From Methanomicrobiaceae archaeon (GTDB lineage Archaea > Halobacteriota > Methanomicrobia > Methanomicrobiales > Methanomicrobiaceae), in assembly GCA_016937345.1 (NCBI GenBank), contig JAFGWE010000033.1, forward strand, positions 1 to 46,684: a DNA stretch of 46,684 nucleotides, written 5' to 3'. Position 1 is the first letter of the stretch, and each line of letters starts with the position of its first letter. Below, piece after piece: positions 1 to 8,943 of this stretch. The notes below the pieces were generated by a model. The model ran no database searches and was not told the origin of the DNA. It was given only the letters and a program-made list of their open reading frames with translations. The position numbers and the translations under genes are program-made.

Positions 1-84
1 ACAATAAGTCCTACAATAAGTCCTACAATAAGTCCTACAATAAGTCCTACAATAAGTCCTACAATAAGTCCTACAATAAGTCCT
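1..84 (+). repeat. 12-bp tandem repeat (7 perfect copies) encoding Thr-Ile-Ser-Pro
   Basis: The unit acaataagtcct is repeated seven times without a mismatch and probably continues beyond the left edge. It is in frame with the membrane protein and encodes TISP each time. The array breaks at base 85 into acacaaacaatc. Perfect identity at the DNA level, including third codon positions, points to recent slippage or unequal exchange, not only selection on the protein. Confidence 0.95.
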
Positions 85-597
85 ACACAAACAATCAGCA
101 ATGAAACAGGAAAAGATGAGAGTTCAGAATTATCTCCAACTGCATTGGTTATCTTTATTTTAATTGTAATGCTCTTTTCAGCTGCAGGATACTTCTATTA
201 CAATAAAAAATCACAAACTCCTAATTATGTAAAGAATGTATCTAAAAAACCTGAAGAAATGATTTTTGAACCAAAGGATGAAAACCCCAGAATATCCTCA
301 CTATATGACAAATATTTTGAACTGCTCTCAAAGGGCTTTGAAAACGAGGCATTCAGACTGCTTGCACAAAATCTTTTCTATACAGTATCAGAAGAGAACA
401 ATATCCGGTATAATCCGTCAATGACATCAAACGAATTCATCTCAAAACTGCCCTTAAAAGAGAAGAAAAGATTAACTGAATTTGCAGAGCTTTATGAGAA
501 GATAGTCTATTCCGGAAGTAAAACCGAAGAAGATAAAAAAGAGCTGTATTCTCTGTTCAGCAGATTAACAGAGCAATACAAAAAGAGGCTTGCATGA
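1..597 (+). CDS. Membrane protein with TISP-repeat stalk and DUF4129-like C-terminal domain (5' end missing)
   Basis: The reading frame is open from the first base, so the gene starts left of the window; the TTG at 145 is only an internal codon. The visible part begins with seven Thr-Ile-Ser-Pro repeats (bases 1-84) and a short polar stretch. A single membrane segment (about bases 139-200, ALVIFILIVMLFSAAGYFYY) and a basic stop-transfer KK follow. The remaining ~115 residues are helical and charged and resemble the cytoplasmic DUF4129 domain often found beside MoxR and DUF58 genes. The likely topology is an external, probably glycosylated Thr/Ser/Pro stalk with a cytoplasmic tail. It overlaps the next gene by 4 bp (ATGA), so the two are co-transcribed and probably translationally coupled. 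The DUF4129 assignment rests on fold style and gene context; the exact role is unknown. Confidence 0.65.
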   Translation, partial: TISPTISPTISPTISPTISPTISPTISPTQTISNETGKDESSELSPTALVIFILIVMLFSAAGYFYYNKKSQTPNYVKNVSKKPEEMIFEPKDENPRISSLYDKYFELLSKGFENEAFRLLAQNLFYTVSEENNIRYNPSMTSNEFISKLPLKEKKRLTEFAELYEKIVYSGSKTEEDKKELYSLFSRLTEQYKKRLA

Positions 598-1457
598 AAA
601 AATCCGGATATCTGCTGATTTTACTGATTATTCTATCGGTTCTGGCACTTGACATGCATTTCTCCTCCTCTAATCTGGAATACAGCAGATATAACTCAAA
701 CTGGAACGGAACATCGCTTTTCATAAATGACGCAGCAGATATGGGTTCAGTTTTTGTATCAGATTACAAACAGCTTTCAGGGGTTTTTAATTCAACACTC
801 ATACTTATTGAGCCTGATCAAAACTTCTCTCCTGAAGAGCTTTATATTCTCAGGGATTATGAATCAAACGGAAATCTGATCTTTATATCAGATGAAACAG
901 GTTCGTCGGATATTCTTATGAAGCTTTTTGGAGCAGATCTCTCTGTAAAAAAAGGAGAACTTTCAAGCGTTGATAAGGAATACAACAATCCCCGGTTTGT
1001 CATATGTTATGTATCGGCAAAAGATCCACTCCTTTTTGGAGTACAAAGCATTGCGTTAAACAAACCCTCTGTTGCATCCGGAGATTACGCTCTTATAAAA
1101 ACCTCATTTTTAAGCTGGATTGATGAGAATAGCAATAAAAAAGCGGATGCAACAGAGCCATTAGGAAAAAGGCCGGTTCTTGTAAGATCTGATAAAATAT
1201 ACCTCCTCTCAGATTCAGGAATATTTCAGAATGCAGTCTATAAGGATAAAAACCTTAAAGACAACAGAATTTTTATAATAAACCTTCTTGAATCATCAGA
1301 AACAGTATTTATTGAGGATAAACATTCAAAAATAGCATCTGAAGAGAATATTCTGAAAATAATTAACACAGTCCGTAATAATGAAATGATAAAAACGGCA
1401 ACAATAATTATCATAGTATTGTTGTTATTATTGATCTACAGGGGGAAATATGACTGA
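594..1457 (+). CDS. DUF4350-like membrane-anchored protein
   Basis: 287 residues. A hydrophobic N-terminal segment (residues 6-19) and a C-terminal membrane segment (about 266-282, followed by RGKYD) flank an extracytoplasmic domain. That domain has Rossmann-like alternation (LILIEP near 72, GNLIFISDE near 94, KIYLLSDSG near 202), typical of the DUF4350 family usually encoded between DUF4129 and MoxR genes. No catalytic residues are evident. The start ATG lies inside the previous gene's stop (ATGA), and the end overlaps moxR by 8 bp, so it is part of the same operon. The family's biochemical role is unknown; a sensor or scaffold role in a MoxR/DUF58 envelope complex is inference. Confidence 0.7.
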   Translation: MKKSGYLLILLIILSVLALDMHFSSSNLEYSRYNSNWNGTSLFINDAADMGSVFVSDYKQLSGVFNSTLILIEPDQNFSPEELYILRDYESNGNLIFISDETGSSDILMKLFGADLSVKKGELSSVDKEYNNPRFVICYVSAKDPLLFGVQSIALNKPSVASGDYALIKTSFLSWIDENSNKKADATEPLGKRPVLVRSDKIYLLSDSGIFQNAVYKDKNLKDNRIFIINLLESSETVFIEDKHSKIASEENILKIINTVRNNEMIKTATIIIIVLLLLLIYRGKYD

Positions 1458-2424
1458 AAAAGAGCTCAAAGAAAATATAGAATTTATTTCAGAGAAATTT
1501 TTATCACTTCGCACAACCTGTGCGGAATTTATTGTCGGGAATGAATCATTGATAGAAGCCCTCTGTATAGGTGTACTGGCTGATGGACATGTACTAATAG
1601 AGGGAATTCCCGGCACTGCAAAAACATCAATTGTTAAGGTAATATCATACCTGCTCGGATGCGAATCAAAAAGGGTTCAGTGTTCGGTTGATATGCAGCC
1701 TTCAGATATTATCGGCATTAGGATCTGGAATTCAGAGACCAGAACCTTTGAACTGAACAAAGGCCCTTTGTTTACCAATATTCTTCTTGTGGATGAGATT
1801 AACCGCCTGCCCCCCCGAAGCCAGAGTGCATTTATAGAGGCAATGAGTGAGAGTCAGGCAACAATAGACGGAATTACAATTCCTCTGAAAAAACCGTTTC
1901 TTGCTATTGCGACACAAAATCCGTTTGAACAGGAGGGAACTTTTCCTTTAATCGAAGCACAGAAAGACAGGTTTATGCTCTGTATCAGATCTCAGTTTCT
2001 TAAAAAAGAAGGTGAGATGGAGATAATCAGAAGAGCGAATGACGGTATGCTGGATCTCGAAAAATTCTTATATACAACCAAACCTGTTATCAGTCCTGGA
2101 GAAATAATCCGGGCACAGAAAGCAGTCAAATCAGTTAAAGTCTCAGATCCCGTTCAAAAATACATTGGAGATCTGGTTATTGCCTCAAGAGAGCACGGGG
2201 ATGTAAGACTCGGAATAAGCTCAAGGGGAACAATATCTCTTTTAAAAGGAGCAAAGGCATTTGCAGCAATGAATAAAAGAGATTATGTCATACCCGATGA
2301 TGTAAAATATCTTGCAGGGATTGCATTTCCACACAGGCTCATTTTAAATTACGAGGCTGAGATAAGCGGTCTTACACCTGAAGTTATCACCAGCCAGATC
2401 TTAGATACTATTGAGGTACCGTAA
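1450..2424 (+). CDS. MoxR-family AAA+ ATPase
   Basis: 324 residues, the usual length for MoxR proteins. Walker A is GIPGTAKT (residues 52-59) and Walker B is LLVDEINR (112-119). The MoxR-typical stretch around NRLPPRSQSAFIEAMSE follows, then sensor 1 in IATQNP (about 153-158) and the helical lid. MoxR ATPases act as chaperone-like remodellers, commonly with partner proteins carrying DUF58 or VWA domains, which matches the next gene. GGGGG about 5 bp upstream is the ribosome-binding site. It overlaps the previous gene by 8 bp and is followed 4 bp later by DUF58. The identity is firm; the client protein is unknown. Confidence 0.93.
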   Translation: MTEKELKENIEFISEKFLSLRTTCAEFIVGNESLIEALCIGVLADGHVLIEGIPGTAKTSIVKVISYLLGCESKRVQCSVDMQPSDIIGIRIWNSETRTFELNKGPLFTNILLVDEINRLPPRSQSAFIEAMSESQATIDGITIPLKKPFLAIATQNPFEQEGTFPLIEAQKDRFMLCIRSQFLKKEGEMEIIRRANDGMLDLEKFLYTTKPVISPGEIIRAQKAVKSVKVSDPVQKYIGDLVIASREHGDVRLGISSRGTISLLKGAKAFAAMNKRDYVIPDDVKYLAGIAFPHRLILNYEAEISGLTPEVITSQILDTIEVP

Positions 2425-2428
2425 TACA

Positions 2429-3685
2429 ATGGGAAAAAATAAGGAGTTTGTGACAATTATTATTGTCATTTTTTTTGCAGCAGGTCTTATCTTTCGTGAT
2501 GAAAGACCTTTGTTTGCGGCATTCTCCTTATCACTGATAATACTTTTAGATCTTTACATCTTTAATCAAAAAATAAACGATGCAGCGAAAAATTCCGACT
2601 TTTTGAGAATTTCAGATAAAAAGATTCTTCTCAGGGGAACCGGGGCCTCAATAAGAACAGATTTCGAATTATCTGTACCAAAGGGATTGGAAATTCAAGT
2701 TGAAGATCAGATTCCCAAAGGTTCTGTTGTAACCGGAAAAAGTGCAAAAAGCCCTGTTTTAAAAACTTCAGGAAAATACTCCGTCAGTTATGACCTTTTA
2801 TGCCTTGCCCACGGAATAAACAGATTTGAGGGTATTAAATTAGATATATCCGGCCTCTTTTTTTCAAAAAGCATAACATTAAAGAATGAATCTCTAAAAC
2901 TTCCCCAAATTAAGGTTTATCCCAGACCATCCTTTATAAAAGAGGGAATACCTTCATTTATCGGGAAAAAAACAGAGAAAAAAACAATAATCAGAGGAGA
3001 GGATGTAAAAGGGGTTCGTGAATATAATGTCCTTGATGATATCCGTACAATTGACTGGAAAGCCTCTGCAAAACATGACAAATTGTTTGTAAAAGAATAT
3101 TCCGGTCTTGAAAGTGTTATTGAAACTATTTTTGTTGATCTGCCTGATTATCAGGACCCGGAATCAGAGGAGAAACTTGAAATAATTAAAGGGATGGCCG
3201 GTTCTGTTTTACTGAATAAAAAAGAGAAAAAACAGACAAACCTGATAATGATATCAGGAGCAAATCTGATTGAAAGTAAAAAATCCAGTAAATTTGCAGA
3301 TGATGCAATAAATATTATAAACAGACTTAGTCCTTTTACAAGGGACAAATATCTCTACAGATATTTTCCAAAAAGATATAATAAAATTAATGATGGTTAT
3401 AATTTTAAAAATTCAATTATTGATAAAGCCGGATATTTTTTCAGTATTAAATCACCACATCTTTTCGAAAAACAGATTTATGGTGCACTTGAAGAACTCA
3501 GGGCAGGTGAGGAGATACACATAATAACAATTCCCGACGGCGATATGAGCCATTTAAGAATTATCGCTGAGCTTTCAGGTATCAGAAAGTTAAAATCAAT
3601 CTGTTTCATACCAAAAACCGAGAATTTCAGAGTGAGAGAGTCAGGCATCTTTTCATTCGGTTTTGATGAGGTGAATATCATATGA
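2429..3685 (+). CDS. DUF58 domain protein, MoxR partner
   Basis: 418 residues from ATG 2429. A TTG 18 bp upstream is in frame, but GAGGT at 2413-2417 is placed to serve the ATG. Two N-terminal membrane segments (about residues 7-44) are followed by a beta-rich middle. The DUF58 signature RGEDVKGVREY and IRTIDWKASAK lies at about 189-215, and the rest is a VWA-like domain. DUF58 proteins are almost always encoded next to MoxR, as here, and are thought to be its membrane-bound partner. The gene overlaps the next one by 4 bp. Compared with simple DUF58 proteins the C-terminal half is long, but not abnormal for methanogens. Confidence 0.88.
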   Translation: MGKNKEFVTIIIVIFFAAGLIFRDERPLFAAFSLSLIILLDLYIFNQKINDAAKNSDFLRISDKKILLRGTGASIRTDFELSVPKGLEIQVEDQIPKGSVVTGKSAKSPVLKTSGKYSVSYDLLCLAHGINRFEGIKLDISGLFFSKSITLKNESLKLPQIKVYPRPSFIKEGIPSFIGKKTEKKTIIRGEDVKGVREYNVLDDIRTIDWKASAKHDKLFVKEYSGLESVIETIFVDLPDYQDPESEEKLEIIKGMAGSVLLNKKEKKQTNLIMISGANLIESKKSSKFADDAINIINRLSPFTRDKYLYRYFPKRYNKINDGYNFKNSIIDKAGYFFSIKSPHLFEKQIYGALEELRAGEEIHIITIPDGDMSHLRIIAELSGIRKLKSICFIPKTENFRVRESGIFSFGFDEVNII

Positions 3686-4131
3686 ATGAGAAAAAAATAA
3701 TAATCTCTGCATCGGCGATAATTCTGCTTATATATGCAGTATCCTCATACCAGTCTGATTTTTTCATCTTTCTATTTTCAGCCGCTGCATTTCTTGCAGG
3801 AGTTATATTTTCATATAGAAAGGAAAGTCTTCTCTGTTTTTTAATATTCAGTGAAATACTTGTAATAAACAATCAGGAGATTATTTCATCTCTTCTGATA
3901 CAGCTGGCCTCAGGACTTTCTTTTCTGATGTTTTATCTGCAAAAAGATATCCACAGGCAAAAAATTTTGATAGCCGTTTATATGGTTATCACTTCAATTT
4001 TTGCATTCTGGGCAATTAATCTGCAAATCCCTGTATATGCACTCCTGTGCTTGGCAGCTTTATTCGCAGGATATATGATTACAGAAATTCAATGGAGAAG
4101 AATCATTGCTAAAACCATGGAGGAAATATGA
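3682..4131 (+). CDS. Small polytopic membrane protein of the MoxR/DUF58 operon
   Basis: 149 residues, almost entirely hydrophobic, with about five to six predicted membrane segments (residues 6-22, 27-44, 49-62, 67-84, 94-112, 115-133) and a short basic/acidic tail (WRRIIAKTMEEI). No enzyme motif is seen and I do not recognise the family. Its start overlaps the DUF58 stop (ATGA) and its stop overlaps the next start by 4 bp, so it is clearly part of the same translationally coupled operon. A membrane scaffold or lipid-embedded partner of the MoxR-DUF58 complex is plausible but is inference from position only. Confidence 0.75.
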   Translation: MNEKKIIISASAIILLIYAVSSYQSDFFIFLFSAAAFLAGVIFSYRKESLLCFLIFSEILVINNQEIISSLLIQLASGLSFLMFYLQKDIHRQKILIAVYMVITSIFAFWAINLQIPVYALLCLAALFAGYMITEIQWRRIIAKTMEEI

Positions 4132-4985
4132 GAGATAAACTGGATAGTTTAAAGAAAAAGACAGATCTTTCAGGAAATTTTAACAAATTTCCTAAAATTT
4201 CAATAATACTGATTTCAGTATCTATAATCCTTCTTTTAATTGCCCTATTAACAGACAGAAATGACTTTACAACCGCAATGCTGATTGCTGTATCTCTGAT
4301 AAACTTCCTAACAGGCATAATAATAATTACTTTTTCAGGTTCTGAAGGAGTTTCTCCTGATATCTCTTCAATGCTGTACCCGACACTTATAACCGATAAG
4401 GCTGCCCTTTTTGCAGAGTTGAATGTTTACGGGGATGCCTGCATAATTCCAAGAGCACTGACAGATTCAGATGAAATACTGCAGTTTAATCCTGTCGGGG
4501 AATACAACGGATTTAATTATAAAAAATCGTTTTTTTCAGTCGATGAGGAAAAAACTGCAGGAATATTCTCAAAACCTTCCTCATCTGCCTTAATTAAATA
4601 TTTGCAGGATAATTACGGCCTTAATATACCTTCAGTAAAGGATTCACCCGGCTCTGTCGCAGAAATATTAAAAGAGATATTCACAGGAATCACTCCGTTC
4701 TGTGAGAATATTGAAGTTGGCGATAATAATGAGGATATTATTGTAAATATTAAAAATCCTGTTTTTAAAAGCGGATGCGATGAAATAAGAAAGGTTTCTC
4801 CAAAATGCTGCACCGCATCGCCGTGCCCCTTCTGCAGTTTAATATGCTCTGTAATCGCTGAATATTATGCTAAACCAATTGCTGTTTCGGCTGTAAGAAC
4901 GGATGCAAAAAATAATGATTTAATGCTGATTTTAAAGGTTATTAAAGATCAGTCCATAGAGCAAAAGAGTGAAAATCCAAAATAA
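4128..4985 (+). CDS. Membrane-anchored protein with a C-terminal Cys cluster, end of MoxR operon
   Basis: 285 residues. Two membrane segments near the N-terminus (about residues 24-41 and 46-66) precede a soluble domain of ~215 residues. Near residue 230 it carries a dense cysteine cluster, CCTASPCPFCSLIC (CC-x4-C-x2-C-x3-C), with one more Cys about 14 residues earlier. The layout (Cys cluster, helix IAEYYAKP, then a short beta strand that ends the domain) recalls the C-terminal half of V4R-type ligand- or metal-binding domains, but I cannot confirm homology. It is the last gene of the operon and is followed by a T-rich convergent gap. The cluster could bind zinc, an Fe-S cluster or heme. Confidence 0.7.
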   Translation: MRDKLDSLKKKTDLSGNFNKFPKISIILISVSIILLLIALLTDRNDFTTAMLIAVSLINFLTGIIIITFSGSEGVSPDISSMLYPTLITDKAALFAELNVYGDACIIPRALTDSDEILQFNPVGEYNGFNYKKSFFSVDEEKTAGIFSKPSSSALIKYLQDNYGLNIPSVKDSPGSVAEILKEIFTGITPFCENIEVGDNNEDIIVNIKNPVFKSGCDEIRKVSPKCCTASPCPFCSLICSVIAEYYAKPIAVSAVRTDAKNNDLMLILKVIKDQSIEQKSENPK

Positions 4986-5051
4986 TCTCACAAACGGCTT
5001 TTTTCCTAAATCCAATATTAATAAAAAATTCTGATTTTTTCAGGAAAAAAA
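4986..5051. terminator. T/A-tract gap between convergent genes, likely bidirectional terminator
   Basis: 66 bp between the convergent stops of the MoxR operon and the surface-protein gene. It has T-runs on the plus strand (gattttttc) and A-runs that read as T-runs on the minus strand. Archaeal transcription typically ends at such U-tracts. No strong hairpin is seen. Confidence 0.4.
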
Positions 5052-6230
5052 TTAATTATTTTTTTTTCTAAGGGAGAAGAGTGCTGCTGCAAGTCCGATT
5101 GATATTACCAGTATAAATACAGGCAGGCCTGCTGTTTTTTTCTGTTGCGACGTGGAGGAGGCAAATGCCTCTTCTGCATTCATAACACAGTATGTGCCTT
5201 CCTCTGTAACAGATGCAGAAACTGCTCCTGAACTATAGGTACTTGGCAATGCAATCCATTCTCCGTTTTTATACTGCGCAACAAACAGGTTGTAATTATC
5301 AATATTCTCAACAACAGATATCGGCATAATAAAGGTAATCTTTCCGTTTGATGATGCAGAAAGACCCTGCATAATTATAGCATAGGCGTTGCCCCTCTTC
5401 TCCCAGCCGGCAGGAATATTGGAAACTGTATCCAGGGTGAATATTGCTCTATCAGCATTTACGGCACTGAATCTTGCTTTTCCGTCAATTGAGTCTATAG
5501 TTGTCACAGCCTGTGCCTGATTTGTTGCAGCAGCAGTCTGTGTAGCAGTAGGAGCCGCTGTTCCAGTAGCTGTCGCGGTTGGTGCTACAGTAGGTGCTGT
5601 GGTAGAGGCTGCTGTTGCAGATACCTGTAGGGTTGCAACAGGTGTTCCAATATTTATAGTCTGATCCATCTGAATCTGGTTATTGACAAGAGCCTTAACC
5701 CTTAGAGTGCCCGCCTGGATACCTGCGACATTAAATGAGATGATAGAACTGTCAGGACCTGTTTTTTTTCCTGCAAGATTGAACCTTGCAATAATCGACG
5801 ACTTGTCAGAAAGTACCCGTCCTCCAAGAGAGATCTCAGAATATATGCCTGAACTGACATCCCTGTTCTGTGAGTCTGTATATATACCGTCTGTTGAGGG
5901 TCCTGCAATGCTGTACTCGGTTTCATCCTTTATGACAGTCATTTTTGTGGACTCTGTATTCTGGGTATATGCAGAAACCGCTCCCTCTGATAAGCTAAGA
6001 GGCATATTAAAGTTCGTTGTCTTAAACTCAAATCTTTCACCGGGGGTTACATCAAATGCGCTTTCCACAATAAGAGTAAAAGTTGCACCATCCTCAAGAC
6101 CGTTAATAGTTATGGAGATAGTTCCTCCGGGACTCATACTGGTTGGATTTGCAGATATTGATACTGCTGATGCCAGAGGTATCATAAGTAAAAACAATAT
6201 GCAGATTAAAAGGATTCTTTTAAAAATCAT
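5052..6230 (-). CDS. Secreted cell-surface protein with Thr/Ala-rich stalk and C-terminal membrane anchor
   Basis: 392 residues. A signal peptide (residues 1-22, cleavage probably after LASAVS) is followed by a beta-rich domain starting at SISANPTSMSPGGTISITI, of the type used for an Ig-like domain. A low-complexity Ala/Thr/Pro stalk runs from about 200 to 240, then a second beta domain (about 245-355). That domain ends in EEGTYCVMNAEE, reminiscent of the repeat unit of methanogen surface proteins. The C-terminus is a tripartite tail: GLPVF, a hydrophobic segment and a basic RKK. This tail is a membrane anchor or a possible archaeosortase signal; two archaeosortase genes lie about 34 kb away. 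It is divergent from the next surface protein with 81 bp between them, so the pair may be co-regulated. Specific function unknown. Confidence 0.75.
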   Translation of the reverse strand: MIFKRILLICILFLLMIPLASAVSISANPTSMSPGGTISITINGLEDGATFTLIVESAFDVTPGERFEFKTTNFNMPLSLSEGAVSAYTQNTESTKMTVIKDETEYSIAGPSTDGIYTDSQNRDVSSGIYSEISLGGRVLSDKSSIIARFNLAGKKTGPDSSIISFNVAGIQAGTLRVKALVNNQIQMDQTINIGTPVATLQVSATAASTTAPTVAPTATATGTAAPTATQTAAATNQAQAVTTIDSIDGKARFSAVNADRAIFTLDTVSNIPAGWEKRGNAYAIIMQGLSASSNGKITFIMPISVVENIDNYNLFVAQYKNGEWIALPSTYSSGAVSASVTEEGTYCVMNAEEAFASSTSQQKKTAGLPVFILVISIGLAAALFSLRKKNN

Positions 6231-6311
6231 ATAACAAGAATATACTAAGTCAACATATATTTATAATCGTAGGATAAATTAATCCACAATAGATTTATAT
6301 GGAGGGGTATA
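6231..6311. promoter_or_regulatory. Divergent promoter region of the two surface-protein genes
   Basis: 81 bp, A/T-rich, with TATA-like stretches such as catatatttataatc (about 6254-6268) that could serve either strand. GGAGGGG at 6301-6307 is a strong ribosome-binding site 4 bp before ATG 6312. No regulator gene is adjacent. Confidence 0.45.
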
Positions 6312-8783
6312 ATGAAAATAAAACCTGTTATTTTAGCAATGCTGTTCATATTTTCACTCATAATTGCCTCAGCCTCAGCTGCTCCGTTTGAGTCAACTCT
6401 GAGCCAGGATTATGTGTACAAAAATGTGACAATAAGACATGTAAATTCCCTGGATATCGGGGATCCGGAGAAATCAAAAGTTGATATCCTGACAACAGCA
6501 GGGGATAACTCTGATATTGAGAAGGTTAACATTCCGACAATAAGTTCGGTTACAAGGACATTTACCACAACAAGCGGGACATTTCAGGCAACAGATGTTA
6601 ATATAAATACCGGCCAGATATCAAGCCCTGTTGACTGGTCAGGAGTATCCGGGTACTACATATACATCAAAAGAACTGTGCCAACACTGAAATTTACAGT
6701 TCCGGGATATTCAGGCAATCCTATGCTGACACAGGTCAGCGATGATATGACAAAAGAGCAGGCAAGTGATCTTTCAACTTTTATTGACAACTCAAAACCT
6801 GTATTTGTATATCATCCTGACAGAATAATGCATGTAAATGTCCAGCAGGATCAATACAGAGGTTACGGGGCATTTGATGCAAGCTGTTACAGAACCGATG
6901 ATATCGGCTGGACTCTGAATAAAAATCTAGTAAACCTTGGCTCGGGCTTTTCAGCAGATGCATCAGATTCACGCGGTTATGAGGATAATTATGCGGGAGA
7001 TATCCCTCAGGCCGGTAAATATCTTGGATCTGCAATTTATCTTGATAACGCAGCAAAAACAGTAACAGTGCTTGCAGCATTTCCTGTAATTATCCTTGAT
7101 AAGGATTACACTGCGACATGGACAGAGCAGACAACCGGGGATATAAAGGTTGGATTTGACTCAAATCCTACAGGTCTTGCTAAGGTAGTCTGGCTGCTGA
7201 TGAATAAGAGTGCCACATACAGTCTGGCTATTCAGGTTAATACCTCTGCACTTGTGGGAGATGCCAGTACAAGATGGAGTAATCTGCCAGGCTCCGGTGA
7301 TGTCACAGATATCATGTATGATATGGTAAGAAACGATGTCAGCACCAGTTACGCAACATACAAGTTTACAGCAACAGGCGGTGGTGCACCATCATATGCA
7401 AACAACTGGGCAACAATAGCAATCTCTCCAGGATATGGTGCATCAGGCCAGAGTTCCGGAACATATGCGACAATACCAAAGGCAACCTATGATGCACTGA
7501 ATACCGGCGCATATTATCTTTATGTAATGGGTCTTGATTCAAACTACAACGTTGTCGGGTTTGATCAGAGAGAGAAGGATATAAAGAAGCAAACCATCAG
7601 CAATGATCCGATTCCGGCAGACACTCCGGTAAATGTTGATGTCGGCACAGTTGGGGATACAACTGAAACCCAGACTGCAATCACTCTTACCATCACAACA
7701 AATACTGCTCAGGGAGCGGGGCAGACAGTCACTGTATCTGTCGGCACAGAACCGCCTGCAGGAGGAAGCTCTGCACCGACAGGAGAAAAGATGCTTGCCA
7801 AGTTCCTGACAATAGAGGCATCAATCTCGAATGATGATCTCTCCCTCATAAAAATTGAGGCATCATATACCGATGCGCAGGTTGCAGCAGCAGGACTTGA
7901 CGAATCAAAGCTCAGACTTTACTATTGGGACGTTGCAACAAGTTCCTATAAGGAGACAACAAACAGCGGTGTAGATACGGTTAACAATAAAGTATATGGC
8001 TATATAACCCACCTGACCACATTCGCTCTCATTACAAAAACAACAACCCCTACCCCAACCGGCGGCGGCGGTGGCGGCGGCGGTGGCGGCGGCGGCAGCG
8101 GCGGTGCTTTCTTCTTCACAGATACAGGTGAAATTACACAATATTCCACTACAGGCATCTTACAGACAGATTCAAACGGAGTTGTACAGAGTTCAATAGA
8201 AGTTAATGCCGCTGATGAAAAGGCAGGACTTTTAATTTACAGTGGCACAACAGCACTTGACTGGGCAGGAAATGCTCTTACAGATCTCACAATTCAGGCT
8301 CTGGCACTCTCATCAGCACCGCCTGCACCAACATCAGGAGGATTATTTGCTTTCAATGATATGTTCTATCAGTGTGAACCTACAGGGGCAACATTTAGTC
8401 CTGCAATAGATCTTATATTCCAGCTGACAGAAGAGCAGTTTAAATCACTGGATCAGGGCCAGCAGTTTACGGTTCAGTACTATGATGAGGCTTCAGGGCA
8501 ATGGACTGAAGTTACAACTTATGTAAACCCGAACACTTACCAGGTTATAGGGGAAGTCAGCCACTTCAGTACATATGCCTTAATGGTCAAAGGTGGATCA
8601 GATATTTCAGGAACGACTACCACTACAACAACAGGAACTACAACTACTACAGGCACAGGTATAGGTACAACTGTATCTTCCACAGTAGGAGGAATCCCTG
8701 TATGGGCATGGATAATTCTTGTTGTAGTAATTTTAGCTGTAATCGGATTTGCAGTGCGCTATTACAACAATAACAGATACTAA
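6312..8783 (+). CDS. Large methanogen extracellular protein with poly-Gly hinge and C-terminal anchor
   Basis: 823 residues. The signal peptide is residues 1-23 (ASASA cleavage type). The first ~430 residues are an extracellular domain resembling the methanogen family annotated as TIGR04279 (from memory, unverified). Two similar beta modules follow, each ending in a H-x-x-T/S-x-F/Y-A-L motif (THLTTFALI near 570, SHFSTYALM near 750). This motif is typical of archaeal surface proteins. Between the modules lies a poly-glycine run (about residues 581-594, coded by GGC/GGT repeats). A Thr-rich stretch near 765-785 leads to GGIPVW, a membrane segment and a short tail. Probably a cell-envelope or S-layer-associated protein displayed outside the cell; its ligand is unknown. 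Confidence 0.78.
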   Translation: MKIKPVILAMLFIFSLIIASASAAPFESTLSQDYVYKNVTIRHVNSLDIGDPEKSKVDILTTAGDNSDIEKVNIPTISSVTRTFTTTSGTFQATDVNINTGQISSPVDWSGVSGYYIYIKRTVPTLKFTVPGYSGNPMLTQVSDDMTKEQASDLSTFIDNSKPVFVYHPDRIMHVNVQQDQYRGYGAFDASCYRTDDIGWTLNKNLVNLGSGFSADASDSRGYEDNYAGDIPQAGKYLGSAIYLDNAAKTVTVLAAFPVIILDKDYTATWTEQTTGDIKVGFDSNPTGLAKVVWLLMNKSATYSLAIQVNTSALVGDASTRWSNLPGSGDVTDIMYDMVRNDVSTSYATYKFTATGGGAPSYANNWATIAISPGYGASGQSSGTYATIPKATYDALNTGAYYLYVMGLDSNYNVVGFDQREKDIKKQTISNDPIPADTPVNVDVGTVGDTTETQTAITLTITTNTAQGAGQTVTVSVGTEPPAGGSSAPTGEKMLAKFLTIEASISNDDLSLIKIEASYTDAQVAAAGLDESKLRLYYWDVATSSYKETTNSGVDTVNNKVYGYITHLTTFALITKTTTPTPTGGGGGGGGGGGGSGGAFFFTDTGEITQYSTTGILQTDSNGVVQSSIEVNAADEKAGLLIYSGTTALDWAGNALTDLTIQALALSSAPPAPTSGGLFAFNDMFYQCEPTGATFSPAIDLIFQLTEEQFKSLDQGQQFTVQYYDEASGQWTEVTTYVNPNTYQVIGEVSHFSTYALMVKGGSDISGTTTTTTTGTTTTTGTGIGTTVSSTVGGIPVWAWIILVVVILAVIGFAVRYYNNNRY

Positions 8784-8943
8784 ATTTTTTTAAACTAATT
8801 TTTCAAAAATAAATTTATTACTCCGTGATTAATTTTAGAAATCAGGCGGAAAGCCATTCTTTTTTCATACAATTAAATTAAAAAAAATTTCTCCAAAGTA
8901 ACGATTTTTATATCAGAAATTTATCTGATCTGCGATTGGGAAA

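Noticed and set aside
1-84. Short regular repeats as a CRISPR array
   Set aside because: The units are 12 bp, contiguous with no spacers, and in frame as TISP codons.
5683-6234. 183-codon plus-strand open frame
   Set aside because: Antisense to the surface-protein gene that has a clear signal peptide and anchor; no start signal.
7905-8141. Minus-strand open frame with poly-alanine
   Set aside because: It is the complement of the poly-glycine run of the surface-protein gene.
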